Assembly: GCA_016859345.1 (NCBI GenBank) | Contig: CM029122.1 | Location: 7,141,075 to 7,205,074, forward strand | Length of the DNA: 64,000 bases | From: Istiophorus platypterus | Taxonomy: Eukaryota; Chordata; Actinopteri; Istiophoriformes; Istiophoridae | Reading direction: 5' to 3' | In this document: positions 1-13,848 of the stretch, in pieces | How positions within the stretch are numbered: position 1 is the first letter of the stretch | How the letters are laid out: each line of letters begins with the position of its first letter | Translations under genes and position numbers: made by a program | The notes under the pieces: generated by a model | Told to the model about the DNA's origin: nothing | The model's database searches: none | The model's input: the letters and a program-made list of their open reading frames with translations, nothing else

Positions 1-9
1 AACAGTGTG

Positions 10-58
<49 letters not shown>

Positions 59-253
59 CATAGCTGCTTCTAAATGTCGAATACTGACACATAACATAGT
101 GAGGTCTCTCTCCCCATCTCTCTCTCTCTCCTTTTCCCTCGCTCTCACCCTCTCTCCCCCATCTCCCTTGCCTCTCTCTTTCTGTCTCTCTCTCTCCGCC
201 CCTGTCTCTCTTTCTGTCTCTCTCTCTCCGTCCCCCGTCTCTCCCCCTCTCAC
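1..253. repeat. (GT)n and CT-rich low-complexity intron
   Basis: A (GT)n tract occupies 13-57 and a CT-rich tract 104-250. On the transcribed (minus) sense these are CA and GA repeats downstream of the exon 16 donor. Confidence 0.9.
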
Positions 254-445
254 CCTCTCGGCGGCGCCGTGGAAGTTCAGGGCCAGCTCCAGTCTCTGCT
301 GCCTCTCCTCGCCGCTGACGCTGAACTGCTTCCAGACGCGGTTGAGTCGGGGCAGCGTATCCCCGGACGAGCGCGTCGTGCAGCGCAGGGACTGGCAGAG
401 GACGACGGTCGCCTGCAGCAGCTGGCGGCCGTAGTCGTAGGTGCT
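254..445 (-). CDS. sestd1: sestd1 exon 16 (spectrin repeat; last exon inside the window)
   Basis: Acceptor CACCCAG|AGCACC; reads STYDYGRQLLQATVVLCQSL, RCTTRSSGDTLPRLNRVWKQ and a tail ending LELALNFHGAAER; donor AGG|GTGAGA. 192 nt, phase 0. At least one further coding exon should lie left of the window. Confidence 0.95.
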
Positions 446-1816
446 CTGGGTGGAGGACGGACAGAGAGTGAGAGAGAGAGAGAGCGGGGTCATCGTCGGT
501 CCAACGCTCAGGTACGGACCAAAACAACTCAACAGGTATCGGCTGCCACGACGCTGGCTACAGATGTTCGTGGTCCCGTGAGGAGGGATCCTACCAACGT
601 TGGTGATCCCCGGGATGTTCGTGGTCCCGTGAGGAGGGATCCTACCAACGTTGGTGATCCCTCCTCGTGGGACGATCCATCAAATAGTCCCGACGACTAT
701 TTGACGGATCGCCAGGAAACTGGGCTCATGGTTTCATTCAAGCTTTCTGAAGACGAGCTGCGACGTCTTTGGCGGCTCCTTAACTTTTCACAGGGTCGTC
801 ATTAACAGCATTCATCCTGGAAGTGGGTTTAGATTTAGTTTTAGCCTCGAGTCTTTTGACAAAACGTCTCAGTGAAATTTTAGTCATTAGATTTTTGTTG
901 TAGTGTAGAGACGTTTATTCTAGATTTTGTCCGTGACATGTTATTCTCAATTTTTTTCCATTCATTTTTAAATTGTTACTGGCTGCTGCTGTTGCCATGT
1001 GCCCAGTTACCATGGTTACAGACGGACTCACCTCGCTAAATCCCATCGGCAATTTCAAACTGTCTGTTTAAACAGAGCCGCTTTCCCTAATCCAATCTAT
1101 ATTAGATTAGATTAGATCTACACTAGATTAGATTAGGGAGAACGGTATAGATTATCTCCCTAATCTAATCTAGTCGTTCTCTTGCTAGTCCGCTAACCTC
1201 GCATTACTGCCGCTAGCTGCGGATTCACTGCACTCTTCTTTCCCCCGGTTTAATTTGAGAGGAGACGCCATCTTGTCGCACAACATTCATACTGTGATCT
1301 TTGTTTATCTAGAGGTCGACTCAGACGCATCGCCCACGTTAATCCAGGAATTTACTCAATCCTCCTCGTAGCAACACCGAAGGTAGCTGACTGAAAGTAA
1401 CATTCACGTTTCCTCCACATTCACGGCACTTGATGGTTACGTTAGTTTTTACCTATTTCATAAATGTCGACATGCCGCCCGCATGTTTTTGTTGTTTTCA
1501 TAGTTTCACTGTCAACTTCTTAGCGGACTGTGAATTAATTTATTCCCAAAAGAGCTCAGAGGCTCCGACGGGGAAACCGTTGGATGCTAACTGTTGATGT
1601 GAACTAGGCTCTTATCAATATTCTTAGATTAACAATTCTGGATTAAACGACTAAGCGTAGTCTGGCCGAGTCTCACCTGAGCGACGTCCACAAACTTCCT
1701 GTGCTTGTCCAACATGGTCCTGGTCTCTTGAGAGTCGTCGCCCAGTCTGACGTGAGTCTTCAACAGGGCGTCCAACAGCTCGCCAAGCCACTCCACTGCC
1801 TGAGCACACACACACG

Positions 1817-1879
<63 letters not shown>

Positions 1880-2048
1880 CATTATCAATACAGGAAATAT
1901 GCTCATGTGTGTGTGCAAACATTTACGTGTTGCTGTTGTTGTTTTTGTTTTTTTCATGTCTGACCTGCAAAGCATCTTCTTCACATTTGAACAGTTGGAC
2001 CATCTGTAGCATCTTCAGCCTCCTAACGTCCACCATGTCCTCGCACCT

Positions 2049-2119
<71 letters not shown>

Positions 2120-5100
2120 AGCGTTTTACTCTGGGCAACCAGAACAGCATCTGCATCCTTTGTATATTGACTGGTTTTTACGCTAGTGTTTGTGAATTAT
2201 GAAACTTGAATAAATTCTTTTAAAAAGTTAAATAGTTCCATTGTTTTTGACTAAAGTGAGAGTCGTGGTTCAGGCTCTGCAGATATAGAAACAAAAACCA
2301 TGGTTTTGAGCTTCTGGTTTTACCCTAAAGCCGAGGAGAAGAAAAGAAGAGGAGAAAAGAGGGAGAAAGCAACCTCTGCTTGCGAAGCTGCATCTCGTCC
2401 ATCACAGCCTGGATGTGCTGGACGTTGTCCTGCTGCTCTCCGGCCGGACTCTCGGTTTCCTCCAGGGACCACGACGGCTGGCTGCACATCTGCTCCATCA
2501 ACAAGGCTCCTTTCTGACGCAGGGAAGCCAGACCTGCTTCTGCAAGGGGGGGACGGTTACTGTCACAGAGGAATTTGAACGCACCCAGGGGGTAATGTGT
2601 CACTGCTCTACCACAGGCCAATTGACTCAGCTTAGCTTAATTAGCTCAATTAACAAACACAGAGGAAGATGAAAGTATCACTAAATCAGAGGCGGATTCT
2701 TAAGGATCCATCATGCAAAGCACGGACCGACGCTCTGCAGCTTCTCCTCCAGCAGCTTGAGGTTCTGTTGAATCGAAGCGCCGTCGGCGGGGGCTACATC
2801 GGCGCAGAGCATGCCCAGTAGACCGTCCAGCTGCTGGGACAACTGCAGGGACAGACACAGAGCTCCGGTCACTCAGAAAACATCACGTGTCTCCCCCAAC
2901 CCCAACCCTACACGTGCACTTTAATTTTTAGTTTGTGAAAAGACCAACATGGACCCAGAAGTTCACCCCCTGAAGAGCTGCTAATTCGTTATGTCAAAGG
3001 GGGTCCTCGCAGGTGCAGAAAGACAAAAGTGTGAGTTTGCACGGTGTGTATGGTGCGTGTGTGTGTATGGTGTGCGTATAGTGCGTGTGTGTGTATGGTG
3101 TGTGTGGTGTGCGTGCGTGCGTGCGTCACCTCCTGCGTGGTGCTGTGGAAGCCCTGCGCCGCCTGCAGGACGTTCTGCCGGTTCTCCAGCTGAGCCGCCT
3201 GCCGGTAGCAGACGTCGCTGAGCTGCTGCTGCAGCGCCTTCAGCTCCACCACCTCCTCCTCCTCCCCGGCACCGAGCAAGGCGGCGATCTGCTGGTTCAA
3301 CTCCACGTACACCGCGAACCACTCCTGCACGCGCACACACACACACACACACACACAAACAAAAATCAACCCCGACGCTCACATTTTTAGACCGGCACCA
3401 GTGAAATGTCTTCAGTCCCCACACAACTGAACTAATGGTAAAATTCCTCTTAACTGTCACACTGCAAGAAAGAGTGGAAGAATCTAAAAGCAAACTCCAT
3501 TCAGTCCGTATTTAAACCCCAAATCTGACTCGTCAGTCCACCCTTGTCACGTGACCGCGTGCGCGTTAGCATGCGCGTTAGCGTGCGCGCCCGCCCGTCG
3601 CGGTCGCCTTACACTGTGCTGGCTCTCGATCTCCTCGTGTTTCTGCTGCAGGGCCTGAGCCGCTCGCATCGAGTCCCCGATCGCCTGGTGAGTCTTCAGG
3701 AGCTCTGAGCCCGGACCCTGCAGCCAGGTGACCACCTGAGAGAAAGAGAGAGAGGGAGAGAGAGAGAAAATCACTGCACACAGATAGATCCAACTCGTTG
3801 CGGCGACCTCCTTTGGAGGGCGGAGTCGGGAGGGGACAACCTCGGTGGCCGAGAGTCCCTTTTCGACTCATCGGTACAGAAGAGGAACAACTGTGCTAGA
3901 AAACACTGGGTTCTTGTCTCATTTCCTACCATAGCGTGTCAAAGTTTCTGCCTCGGGAGACCGAGTGTTGTTTCTGAGGCTCTCCCACCGTCTCGGTGAG
4001 TCTCTGAGCTGCTGTGCAGCAGAGCGACCAGCAGGAGGCTCTCAGGCTCTGCTCGTCCCCGTGACGGAGTTTCACATGGTATCACAACATAATCACATCA
4101 AGATTTTATTCCCTGTTGACTGAGTCTTTTCTTATATTAACATTTTAATTCAACACACTTTTGTTTTGTTTTTTTTAATCCACCTCGTGTTGTCCTTAAT
4201 TTGTTTCGGCCAAACAAACATGATACAGTGAAGTTAAAAAAAAAATGAAGTTAATACGCTGAAGCATATGAGATGATCAGAGATGACAAATTAAAGGGGC
4301 ATTCCAGAGATTTGTGGGTCGTAATTTGATTAAGCTGGAGAGAACAAGGGAAAACAGATTTTAAAATGGTCCCATTTAAACCGTGGAGGCGGAAATATTC
4401 TGGCTTTTGGTCTCTGTGTTTGATTGTTACGTCCACGTCTTTTGAAACTCCGCGTCCTGGGTTAATGTCCCCGTGTCTGTGATGCGAACTGTCGAGTCCA
4501 GTCTGAGATGACCCCAAATGCCACGCTGTGACAAGTACACTAAGCTTCATGCGTAAAATCAGTGGAATACCCCTTTAAACATTAAATTTCACTGACAGAA
4601 ATTAATGTAAGAGTTCTCTGAGATCTAAGGGGGGAAAAAATCATCGTTTTTTTTTAACATTCACTAAAATATTTATATTTTATATCATATTTTTAAACAA
4701 TATTTACAATTTGAGCAAGAGCCTCCGTTTGCCTTGTTTGATAGTGACATAATGTTTAGGTTTAATATTCATTTATATCATCTGATACAAAATAAAACCA
4801 TTATCACTATATATGCTTTTATCATGAGTTGAAGTACTATACCATAGTACTATAGAGTACAATATCATCTGGAATTGTCTACTCAGACGTGTATATGTGC
4901 GTCAGTATCATGATTTAATTGTATTTATCAGGTCAGTGATGCCTTGAAGAACTGACACACATACACAAACACACACATCAAGAACTAGGCCACCCCCCAC
5001 CCCCAATGTATCCTGCAGGCTAGTGACCGACATCTTCCAGTTACCATGGTAACCCCAGGCCCCTCTCCAAGACAGCGGTGTTACCCACCAGCCCCTGCGG

Positions 5101-5951
5101 CTGCAGGAACCCCAGTTACCACCAGCGGCGTCGGCGGGGCCGCGGAGCGGAGAGGCCGCCCGCCGACTCCGCTACCAAGGGTCAGAGGGCCAGATGATGG
5201 GCGGGTCGAGGCGAGGTGCTGCCAAAGACTGGTGAGTGGGGGTTGGGGGTGGGGGGCTCTTTCTGGAGCAGGACGGTGTTTACAGAGAGTTCTGAGAGTG
5301 TGGAGGACATGTTTAAAGATTCGTACTCCGTCTAGATACCAACTGCAGTTGGACTTCTAAAGACTAAGGTCACAGCTTTGGAAAACCTCCAGTTAACTTC
5401 TAAAAAGGTATACGAGGGGCAGTGTGTGTAATAAAGGAACAGTCGGACATCTGGAAACAGGGAAACAGCTGGCCCCAGTCTGTCCGACGGTAAGAGAATA
5501 ATTCACCTCACTAATCTAATATGTCGTACCTCCTCTGTTTAATCTTCAATATACGAACCAGGTCCCGAATAATGTTTCGTCTCAGTCATGTTTTTCTGTG
5601 TTTCCATCCAAGGGAAGCCAGGTACAGTTCAGTTTTACCAGAGAAGGAGTAAAATTCTCACACCGGAGAAGCTAGAAAGCAACACGTTCGGCAGGCTCAA
5701 CGACAGCTGTGTGTGTGTGTGTGTGTGTGAGTGTGTGCGCGTGTGTGCGCGCGCATTACCTGCATGACCTTGGTGTGGATCTCGTCTAGCTGGGTGCGTT
5801 TGTTTCGCTGCCTGCAGAGCTCCTGGTACCTGGTGTACTGCTCCCTGAGGGAGTCCAGCAGCTTCATCACCTGAGGCTGAGCAAGCAGCTCCTCCTCCAT
5901 GGGACACCAGGCCGGACCTGCAGGACAGAGGACATAGGTCAGGGGTCAGGG

Positions 5952-6025
<74 letters not shown>

Positions 6026-9000
6026 AATCAAGCAGAAGACCCCAGGGTTACAGTCCAGGACGTCTCGTTAGCGCTAGTCTGATCACCCCCTGCAGGGGTT
6101 CCTTTCTCAGAACATTAAAAATATCGGTTCAGTCAATGAGGTCAGGCGCGATTGATGGTGAGGTTCAGGGGGGGTCCTCAGGGAGTGTAACACCCTGGCA
6201 CCACCACAGATACCGGACAAACATGTCCGCTCGTTCCTGGTCAGTATTCTTGAAAAGCAGCCAACACCATAAGTGCTTTTAGGAAATGTATGTGGACACT
6301 CAAACACTGCAGCCAGCTGCGACGCCACTACACGTCACGAGCAACGGACGCGGTCTAGACCTGCACCTCACGCCTAAGAGGTAACGTCTGCTGTGACTCG
6401 GCGCCGTTTAGAATCGAATGTCGTGGCTCGAAGAATCTCTGCGGCACCACTCAGGTCACACAGTTCTCCCGTGTATGATTACATGAACTCTGTCGATGAC
6501 CAATCAAGGCTCCCAGTTGCCCTTTGTGGTTCGTGGTTTCACTGTGGGTTTACAGAGCTATGGCGGGGGGAGAAAATGAAATGTATACAACAGTAATTTA
6601 TAATAACAGTGATGCGGTTTTCTTCCCGAAAACTTTGCAAAGGTTCCACGTGTTTCAGACGTTTGGATTCTAATGCCACTGAGGAGCCGTCCGATTGGTC
6701 CCGAGTTCATTGCGCAACATGCCGCCGAGGGTGAAGACGCCATAACAGGGTGACTGCGTATCGTGCCCACACGCTCCACTTCATGCCGTAGTGCCCCACG
6801 CAGCACTCTGGGACAGCTGAATGACGGCATTCAAGAGCGGCTCGGAGGAAGAAGAAAACAAAAACAAAAAGGAAAACACAAAGCCAACAAAACACCACGT
6901 TCTGTGACGTCCCCTCATTCATCCATCTGTCTGAGCTGGACCGGCGGCGGCGGCCTCACCTCCCTGTCCTCCGCCTCCTCCCTCCGAGCCGTTGAAACGG
7001 CGCTGCTGCAGCTCCGACAGCAGCTCATGACCTGCGCGCAGACAGACAGACAGACGGAGAGACAGACAGGCAGACTGAGAGAGAGGGCCGGTTTCAGTTT
7101 TGAAAGTCTCTTATAAAAGTATCTGAAACAATAATGCATCGGTGTTTGTTTACAAGCTGTTACACTGTGAAAGGGGCTGGTAGAGGGAGGAGGGTGGTAC
7201 CGCGGACAAAGGCTCCTTTCACCTCCGCCAAACAAACAGGCACAGGCTGCCCAGCGCAGCCAGTCATCCATCCAGCCGGCCGGCCGGCCAGCCAGCCAGC
7301 TGTCCGCCCCTCATCCGCCCCTCATCCACCCCTAGTGTCTATCTAGCCCCGGGTCCTGGGGGCAGCAGGCTGAATAACCACTTTGCTCGGCTGCTTCTCT
7401 TGGTTTATAAAGTCACTGGATGGACCGGCGCCGGGCTACAGCTCCGGACTCTTCCTCCCCCTTCGCCTCCTGCCCATTCACTGCTCTTCATCCCACACTC
7501 CACCCATTCCACTCACAATGACTTGCATTTTGTTTTTTTTTTAATTGTTGGCCCTAACTCACTATTAGATTTGACCCCTTCGCTGATATTTTTAAAACCC
7601 ATCTAAAGCCTAGTCACATTCCTTTTATTACTTAAATTGTTCTCTGTTCCAAGTGCTTATTATGTTGTGATTTTACCCAGGATTATTGAATCTTACATTC
7701 TCATCAGGTTATTTATTGGTTTTCATAATTATGTTCTGCCTTTTTTTAATTTTCATTTTGTTTTAAATCAGATTGTAACTGTCATCTCTCTGTAAAGCGT
7801 TTCTGGTCAACAACCCATTGTTTCTGAACGTGCCCCCAGAAATAAACTGACTTGATTTAATCAGTGTCGAGCACGAAGCCGACATGTAATGTTACCGTCA
7901 CATTTGCGTCACAAAGCGTTCGAGCCATGAAAGGGGTTTTATGTGAGAGAGCGGGATATTTACCGGTCTGAAGGACAGTCTCAGGGTCGAAGGACGGCAA
8001 GAGAGCACAGTCGGCGGATCTGCAGAGGTTGGGGAGACACACAGCTCTGGATTTCATCTGTCTAATGTTAATGCAATGTGTGAGTGTGTGAGTGTGTGAG
8101 TGTGTGAGTGTGTGAGTGTGTGAGTGTGTGTGCGTGCGTGTGTGTGTGTGTGTGTGCACGTGTGCAAGCTTGTTATCCGTTCTCCCGTCTTCTGCTCGGC
8201 GTTGCTGATCTCGAGCTCGTGTCAGCTCAGCAGAGTCCAGCACAGCAGACGCTTGGTGAACTTCTCGAACGAAAACCTCCGCGAAAGTGTGTGAGTGTGT
8301 GAGTGTGTGTGCGTGCGTGTGTGTGTGTGTGTGGTGTGTGCGTGTGTGTGTGTGTGGCGTGCAGCGCAAGCTGCAGCATCCTTCCTTCTCCTCTTGTCCT
8401 TGTCGCCTGCGCTGATGTGATGGAGCGAGAGACGGGCCAGCTACCAAGAGCGACCGACAACCCTCGAAACCTAAAACAGAAACCGACGAATTAAATACCT
8501 GGCGGCAGGTTACCGTGGCAACAAGCCTTTTGAGTTATAGAAAGCATTAAATATGCAGATTTATCGGGATTAAAAACACTGACCAGTCTCTTGTTGAGCC
8601 AGTCGTTGTGGTCGTAGTCCAGACTTCCCCCGAAGTCGTCCGTCAGCTGACAGGGTTCAATGTAACGAGTCAGCTTATTGGCCGACACCAGGATCACCTG
8701 ACGGGACGCACACGTACAAAGCATAGAGGGAAGCATATGAATCAGACAATAACAATAATGGGTCCTGTGCAAAAAAATTATATTACTACCTAAATCTCAT
8801 TCTTGTTTTTTCTGTGGAGTTTGGATTGACTGTTATGTCTCTAAACAAAAATGTCACTTGAGAGTAAAGAGAAAGTTAAATCATTTCGCATTAACCCTTG
8901 TTTAATGGTTCACTTTTGTTCGTTTCTGAACCATATGCAAACTGTGAATTGTTTCAGATTAAAAAAAAATAAATAAAAAAAAATCAATCAATAGGATTCG

Positions 9001-12000
9001 TTATTCAAAGTTGTTTTTTTTTTTCTTCTATTTTTTTTTGTCCTCTCTGGAGAAAGGCCGACGATCTGTATCCAACTGGCACGACATGTCCTAACCACTC
9101 GTAAATATCATTTGGATCCAAGAGGAACTTCAAAGTACGAGAAATTTGGCGAACGCCGCTAATTCTCTCGAATCGTTTGTTCGTGCCACCGGACAATGAA
9201 TCAAACCGCGGCTTTTACGATGTGAGGTCCGCCCCTCGTTTAAATACGACGGCAGCACTTTGGCTTCATCTCTAAATCTGTCTCCGCTACATTTAAAAGA
9301 CGCTCAAAGTAAAGTTTAATGTTTAAAACGAAGAAGTTCAAGGACTATCGCAGTACCTGAACATTAAAGAGCTTATAAAATGACAGATGTAGCAGGAATA
9401 GGTCAGTTAGGAGGGGTTTTTTGTTTCGTTTTTTTTAAACTGGACATCGACGCCCCTTGGATCAGAATCGGTTTGTTCAGATGGTTCGGATCGTTGTGAA
9501 AGCATTTCTAAACAAAATCGAATCAAGTGTTTAATAAAAGACAGGCACGTATTCCAACCAGAAACAGCTCTTAAAAGAAATAACAAAAGGTCTCGTAATT
9601 CTTTGTTTATTTATTTGTTTATTTATCTGTCAGCAGGCTGGGGCTCGGCAGAGACGCCTGTCGAGCCCCAGCCTGCTGACGCCATAGGAAACGTTAGGCG
9701 TGTCAACACAATGGACTGGAGATGCGTCAAGCATCTTCTCACTGGCCAAGAAATCCACCACAGGCAGTTCATCAACTGTGACTCCACCGACATTTGTCTA
9801 CATGTTGTACTGCCCCCCCCAATCCCTCCAAAGCCAAAGATCCTGCTACGGAGGCGAATCCTGACTCACCTCCCTCTTTCCAGCTCTTTCCTGGCTCGGA
9901 GCAGGTGTCGCCGACAAGCGGCTGGAGACCGGGATAGATAAATGAAACGTGGTTGTCCCACATGGTCAAAATGACTCAGTCACTTGGAAACACTTGCCTG
10001 GACCGTATCGTGTGTTTATTTAAATAAAAACACTATCAAACACTATCAGCTCCCAACCAGGTGAGGAGCCACCTTAACCCCAACCCACCCCATGTGTGCG
10101 GGAGGCTGCGGTGGCTGAGGGGATGCAGCCGGGACGCCGGGGCCTCGGGCTGATTCTGTATTTCAGGGAGGACGTTCCGGGTAGACATAATTATAGCCGT
10201 CCTCTCCTTCAAACTGGGGGAGTCGCTGCGGTCAGCACTGGCTGAAAGTTACTTTTAGCTTCTTAATACCAACTTTCTCCTGATTTTTTTTTTTCTTTTT
10301 CGCAGAGGACTTTGTGACTCATAAATCAAACTGCAGGGCCAATTCTTAAGACCATTTCTTAGAGGTTTCGGTCCCCACCAGCACTGTTTACGCATCAGGC
10401 ACTGCTTCGGTCTATCAGCCAAAACAGAGTCCCCGGATCACAAGACAAGTTTCTCCTCCGGCTTCTCGGAGCACTTTCTAAATTTGGTGCTAGAGCTGTG
10501 TCCTGGGTCCTGTGTTCATTTATGGCCGTCGAGCTGATCTGGGCTTTAGAAGACCATCTTCTGTGAGGAAAAATAAACAAGTTTGGCCACGTTACGAAGT
10601 AAAAGCCAAACATTTAACTTTTTTTTTTTTTTGCGTGTGCCTCCACATATGTTTCACACTTTATCGTCATCAGCTCCATTTGTCTGAGCGATTGCTTTAC
10701 AAATAAGCCCGGACAGACAGCCGGCGGTGAGACTGTCCCCCATTTGTCACTGCAGCGTGTGTGTGAGTGTTTGCTTATTTAAAAGTTAAGGCAGACTTCG
10801 GAGCAGCTGTACGACACACACCCTGCCGTGACATCCGCGCACACACACACACACACGCTCCATAGTTAAGATGAGTCACATTTCAACACTGACACTGGAA
10901 TCTCCCCTCCAGCAGCTGTGTGTGTGTGTGTGTGTGTATTTTATCCGTGTGTGTGTATTTTATCCATGTGTGTGTATTTTACCCGTGTGTGTGTGTGTAT
11001 GTATGTGTGTATGTATGTGTGTGTGTGTGTGTGTGTGTTAAGAGTGTGTAAGTATCTGGATAATGTGAAAAAGATGAGCAATCTGAGAGATATGGAGCAA
11101 TAAACTAAATCGCAACACAGTTTTTCTTTTAAAACACTGCACCACAGATTTCTCAAAATACATCCAGTGTCTCAACGATCTTACAAACTAACTACGCGAC
11201 TACTCAGAAATCACAGCTCACACCTGAGCAAACATGGACGTTGGGGACAGAATAACCTGAACTGTTGCCGTTCAGTAGCCGACTCTTTTTGTCGGGGGGG
11301 GGGCTTTAAGTCTCGGCGCACAACGATAGCTCCACTTTGACCGACGACAGAAACAAAGTAATCTAAACATTAACAGTGACGGATTATCTAGACCAAACCG
11401 ACTCGCTCCGGTTTCCACGGCAACGGCCGCGGAGCCAAGATGGCTTCAGAAATCTGGGTCACAGTGACATGAGATCTCTGTCGGTAGAACCATCTGTTGT
11501 AATAGAGGAGGAGGCTGGCCAAAAAAAAAAAAACAACACAAAAAAAAACACACTCACACACACCCAGCCACACACACACACACACAGAAACACAAAGACA
11601 CACACACACACACACAAATTATCCTGGCTCAGGTTTCCAGCAGCACTCAGGACAGCTAATGATGCTCAAGGTTATCACAACCAACTCAGTTTGTCTTTTC
11701 GATATCAGGTAACGACACAATACAGCGGCTCGTCTGTGTGTGTGTGAGTGTGCGTTTGTTTGAACTTTACACCAAAATGTCTTCGCAACAACAGAAACTG
11801 GAAACACAGATAGTCTGTTCGTCTCTGCCCTGATAAAAAACACGACGCTCTCTCTCTCAGGGACAGAGAATGAAGGGAAAGGCTCAAAAAGAGGAAATCA
11901 AAATCAATCTGGAGCCCCCCCCGATCCATCCCTCCACCAGGTCCGGTGCAAAATCGGTTCAGTAGTTTTTCCACGTAATCACCAGACACCAGTAGGAACA

Positions 12001-13518
12001 TAAGTAAGAGGAAAAACAAAAACAACTGAGGAGCGGATGCCGTTTCGGTCAGACCAGCCCGAGCGGTTTGCCAGGCGCCTGGATTCAGCACGAAAGCCGC
12101 TTAGCGAGGGGACTCACCTCAAAGCCCAGGCGGTCCTTCTCCTTCCAGAAGCAGAAGTGCGTGACCTTCTTATCCCAGAACTCGTCCGGCTTCACCACGC
12201 AGACCAGCGACACCTCGGCCGGGATCACGTTCTGAAACGGCATTGGCAGCGTCATCGTCCCCAGGCGGGTGGCTACCGTGACGGAACAACGTACGTACAT
12301 TTCTCTGTGCTGGGCCTGGGCCTTAGCCGTGTTCGTACCTGCAACATGAGCACCACAGTCTTCACGATGTTCCACTGAGACTTCCGTCCGTCCACGATCA
12401 CGGTGAAGCCACGGGCCTTACACTTCTCACTGGGAGAGCAGGAGGAAGCAGTTTACAGATCGAACAAACTGGGAATAACACAAATCAGCATCTGCGCACA
12501 CGGTTCCCTGTTTATACAGTATTTGAGTCACCAAATCAAAGAAAACACTAGGAAAAAGTCCTCTGCATAAATTAAGATCGGCCTTCCAGAGTGGTGCATT
12601 CGTGGCCAACTACTTAGACTGGAAAAAATGAGTTTCGAAAAAAAACAGAAGTTGACTTTTGAATGCAATTTCGTTTTATAGCCGGTTCAAGTGCCGGATT
12701 TCGGAGCTTCAGGACGCTAACAGGCTTTAAACTGGCAGAGTTATTAGCAAAAAATATTTGCTGCTGTCAAGAGAAAATCCCAACGAGGACCCGAACCTTT
12801 CAAGAGGGAGAAAGGGTTAGTGTGCGGCTGCAAAACAAGCTACACAAAAGTGGGATTTATATTCTGCCTTAATGGAAGTTTTCCACTGTTTCACTTTACG
12901 GGAGGAAAGTTTTCAAGGATGAGGAGTCTCGTGTCATCCTGGGGAAAGTGTATCAACAGGTCTCGTCTGAAAGGGTTTTTTGTTTTGTTTTCTTTAATCT
13001 TCAAAAAGTCAAGGTCAAAGTCACAAAACTGTCTCAAATTAAAGGGAGTCGCTGCATAAAAAACAGGCCTCACAGTGAAAGACATGAAGTTAAATATGGG
13101 CACACGTGCAAACACTAGCCTGACACAAAGCGACCGAGCAAATTCATCGCAAAACCTTTCAGCGCGTTAGCACACATCTCAAAACATACACACCTTAGCA
13201 TAGAAATTAAAAGCAAGAGCAAGAGGAAGAGGAACAGGAAGAGAGGAAGTTTGACCCATTAATAATATTCGGGCCAATGCGGTAAAACCCAATTTGTAAT
13301 AAACCGGAATCATCCTTTAAGCCTTTCCCAGCTCGGCTGAACATGCTGGATTCTTACACTGGAGCTAGGACGCAAAGTACAGACCCAGAAGCTTTTCGGT
13401 GACAGGTTAAGTCCAAACATGTGTCCAGTGGCATTAAAAATTTTAAAAACACAGACAAGACACAAACCAGTCTCTCATTTACACAACTGCACACAGACAC
13501 ACACCAGACTGTCGGTAG

Positions 13519-13564
<46 letters not shown>

Positions 13565-13790
13565 ACCTGGGGATGCTGAGAAGGTAGTCCAGTGTGGCGC
13601 TGAGCTCCTCCATGCTGGTCTGGTCCGAGCCGAGAGGGATGGTCAGGATCAGACCACTGCGGCGGTCTTTTCCCCCTGAAGACAGACAGATGGACGGACG
13701 GGCGGGTGGACCGGCGGGGAGGGGAGTAATCTGATTACTCACCAAATAATTGTAAAATGAGATTTAACACACGTAGAGACGTTAGCTCAT

Positions 13791-13848
<58 letters not shown>

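Larger units (their letters stand above)
446..1676. other. sestd1 intron 15-16
   Basis: Apart from the palindromes and hairpin listed separately, it holds a GA run at 468-484. I see no further coding signal. Confidence 0.8.

Noticed and set aside
1105..1140. GATTAGGG-like phrases as interstitial telomere repeats
   Set aside because: Units are ATTAG, not TTAGGG; only one GGG occurs and it belongs to the hairpin.
1629..2202. Open frames made of CVCVCV or THTHTH residues, here and at many other sites
   Set aside because: Direct translations of (CA)n/(TG)n microsatellites; no start context, domain or conservation.
8366..8460. Minus-strand segment reading LAPSHQRRRQGQEEKEG, faintly like the sestd1 exon 6 linker
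   Set aside because: It lies upstream of the EKFTK match in transcript order, similarity is limited to charged residues, and no clear acceptor/donor pair was found.
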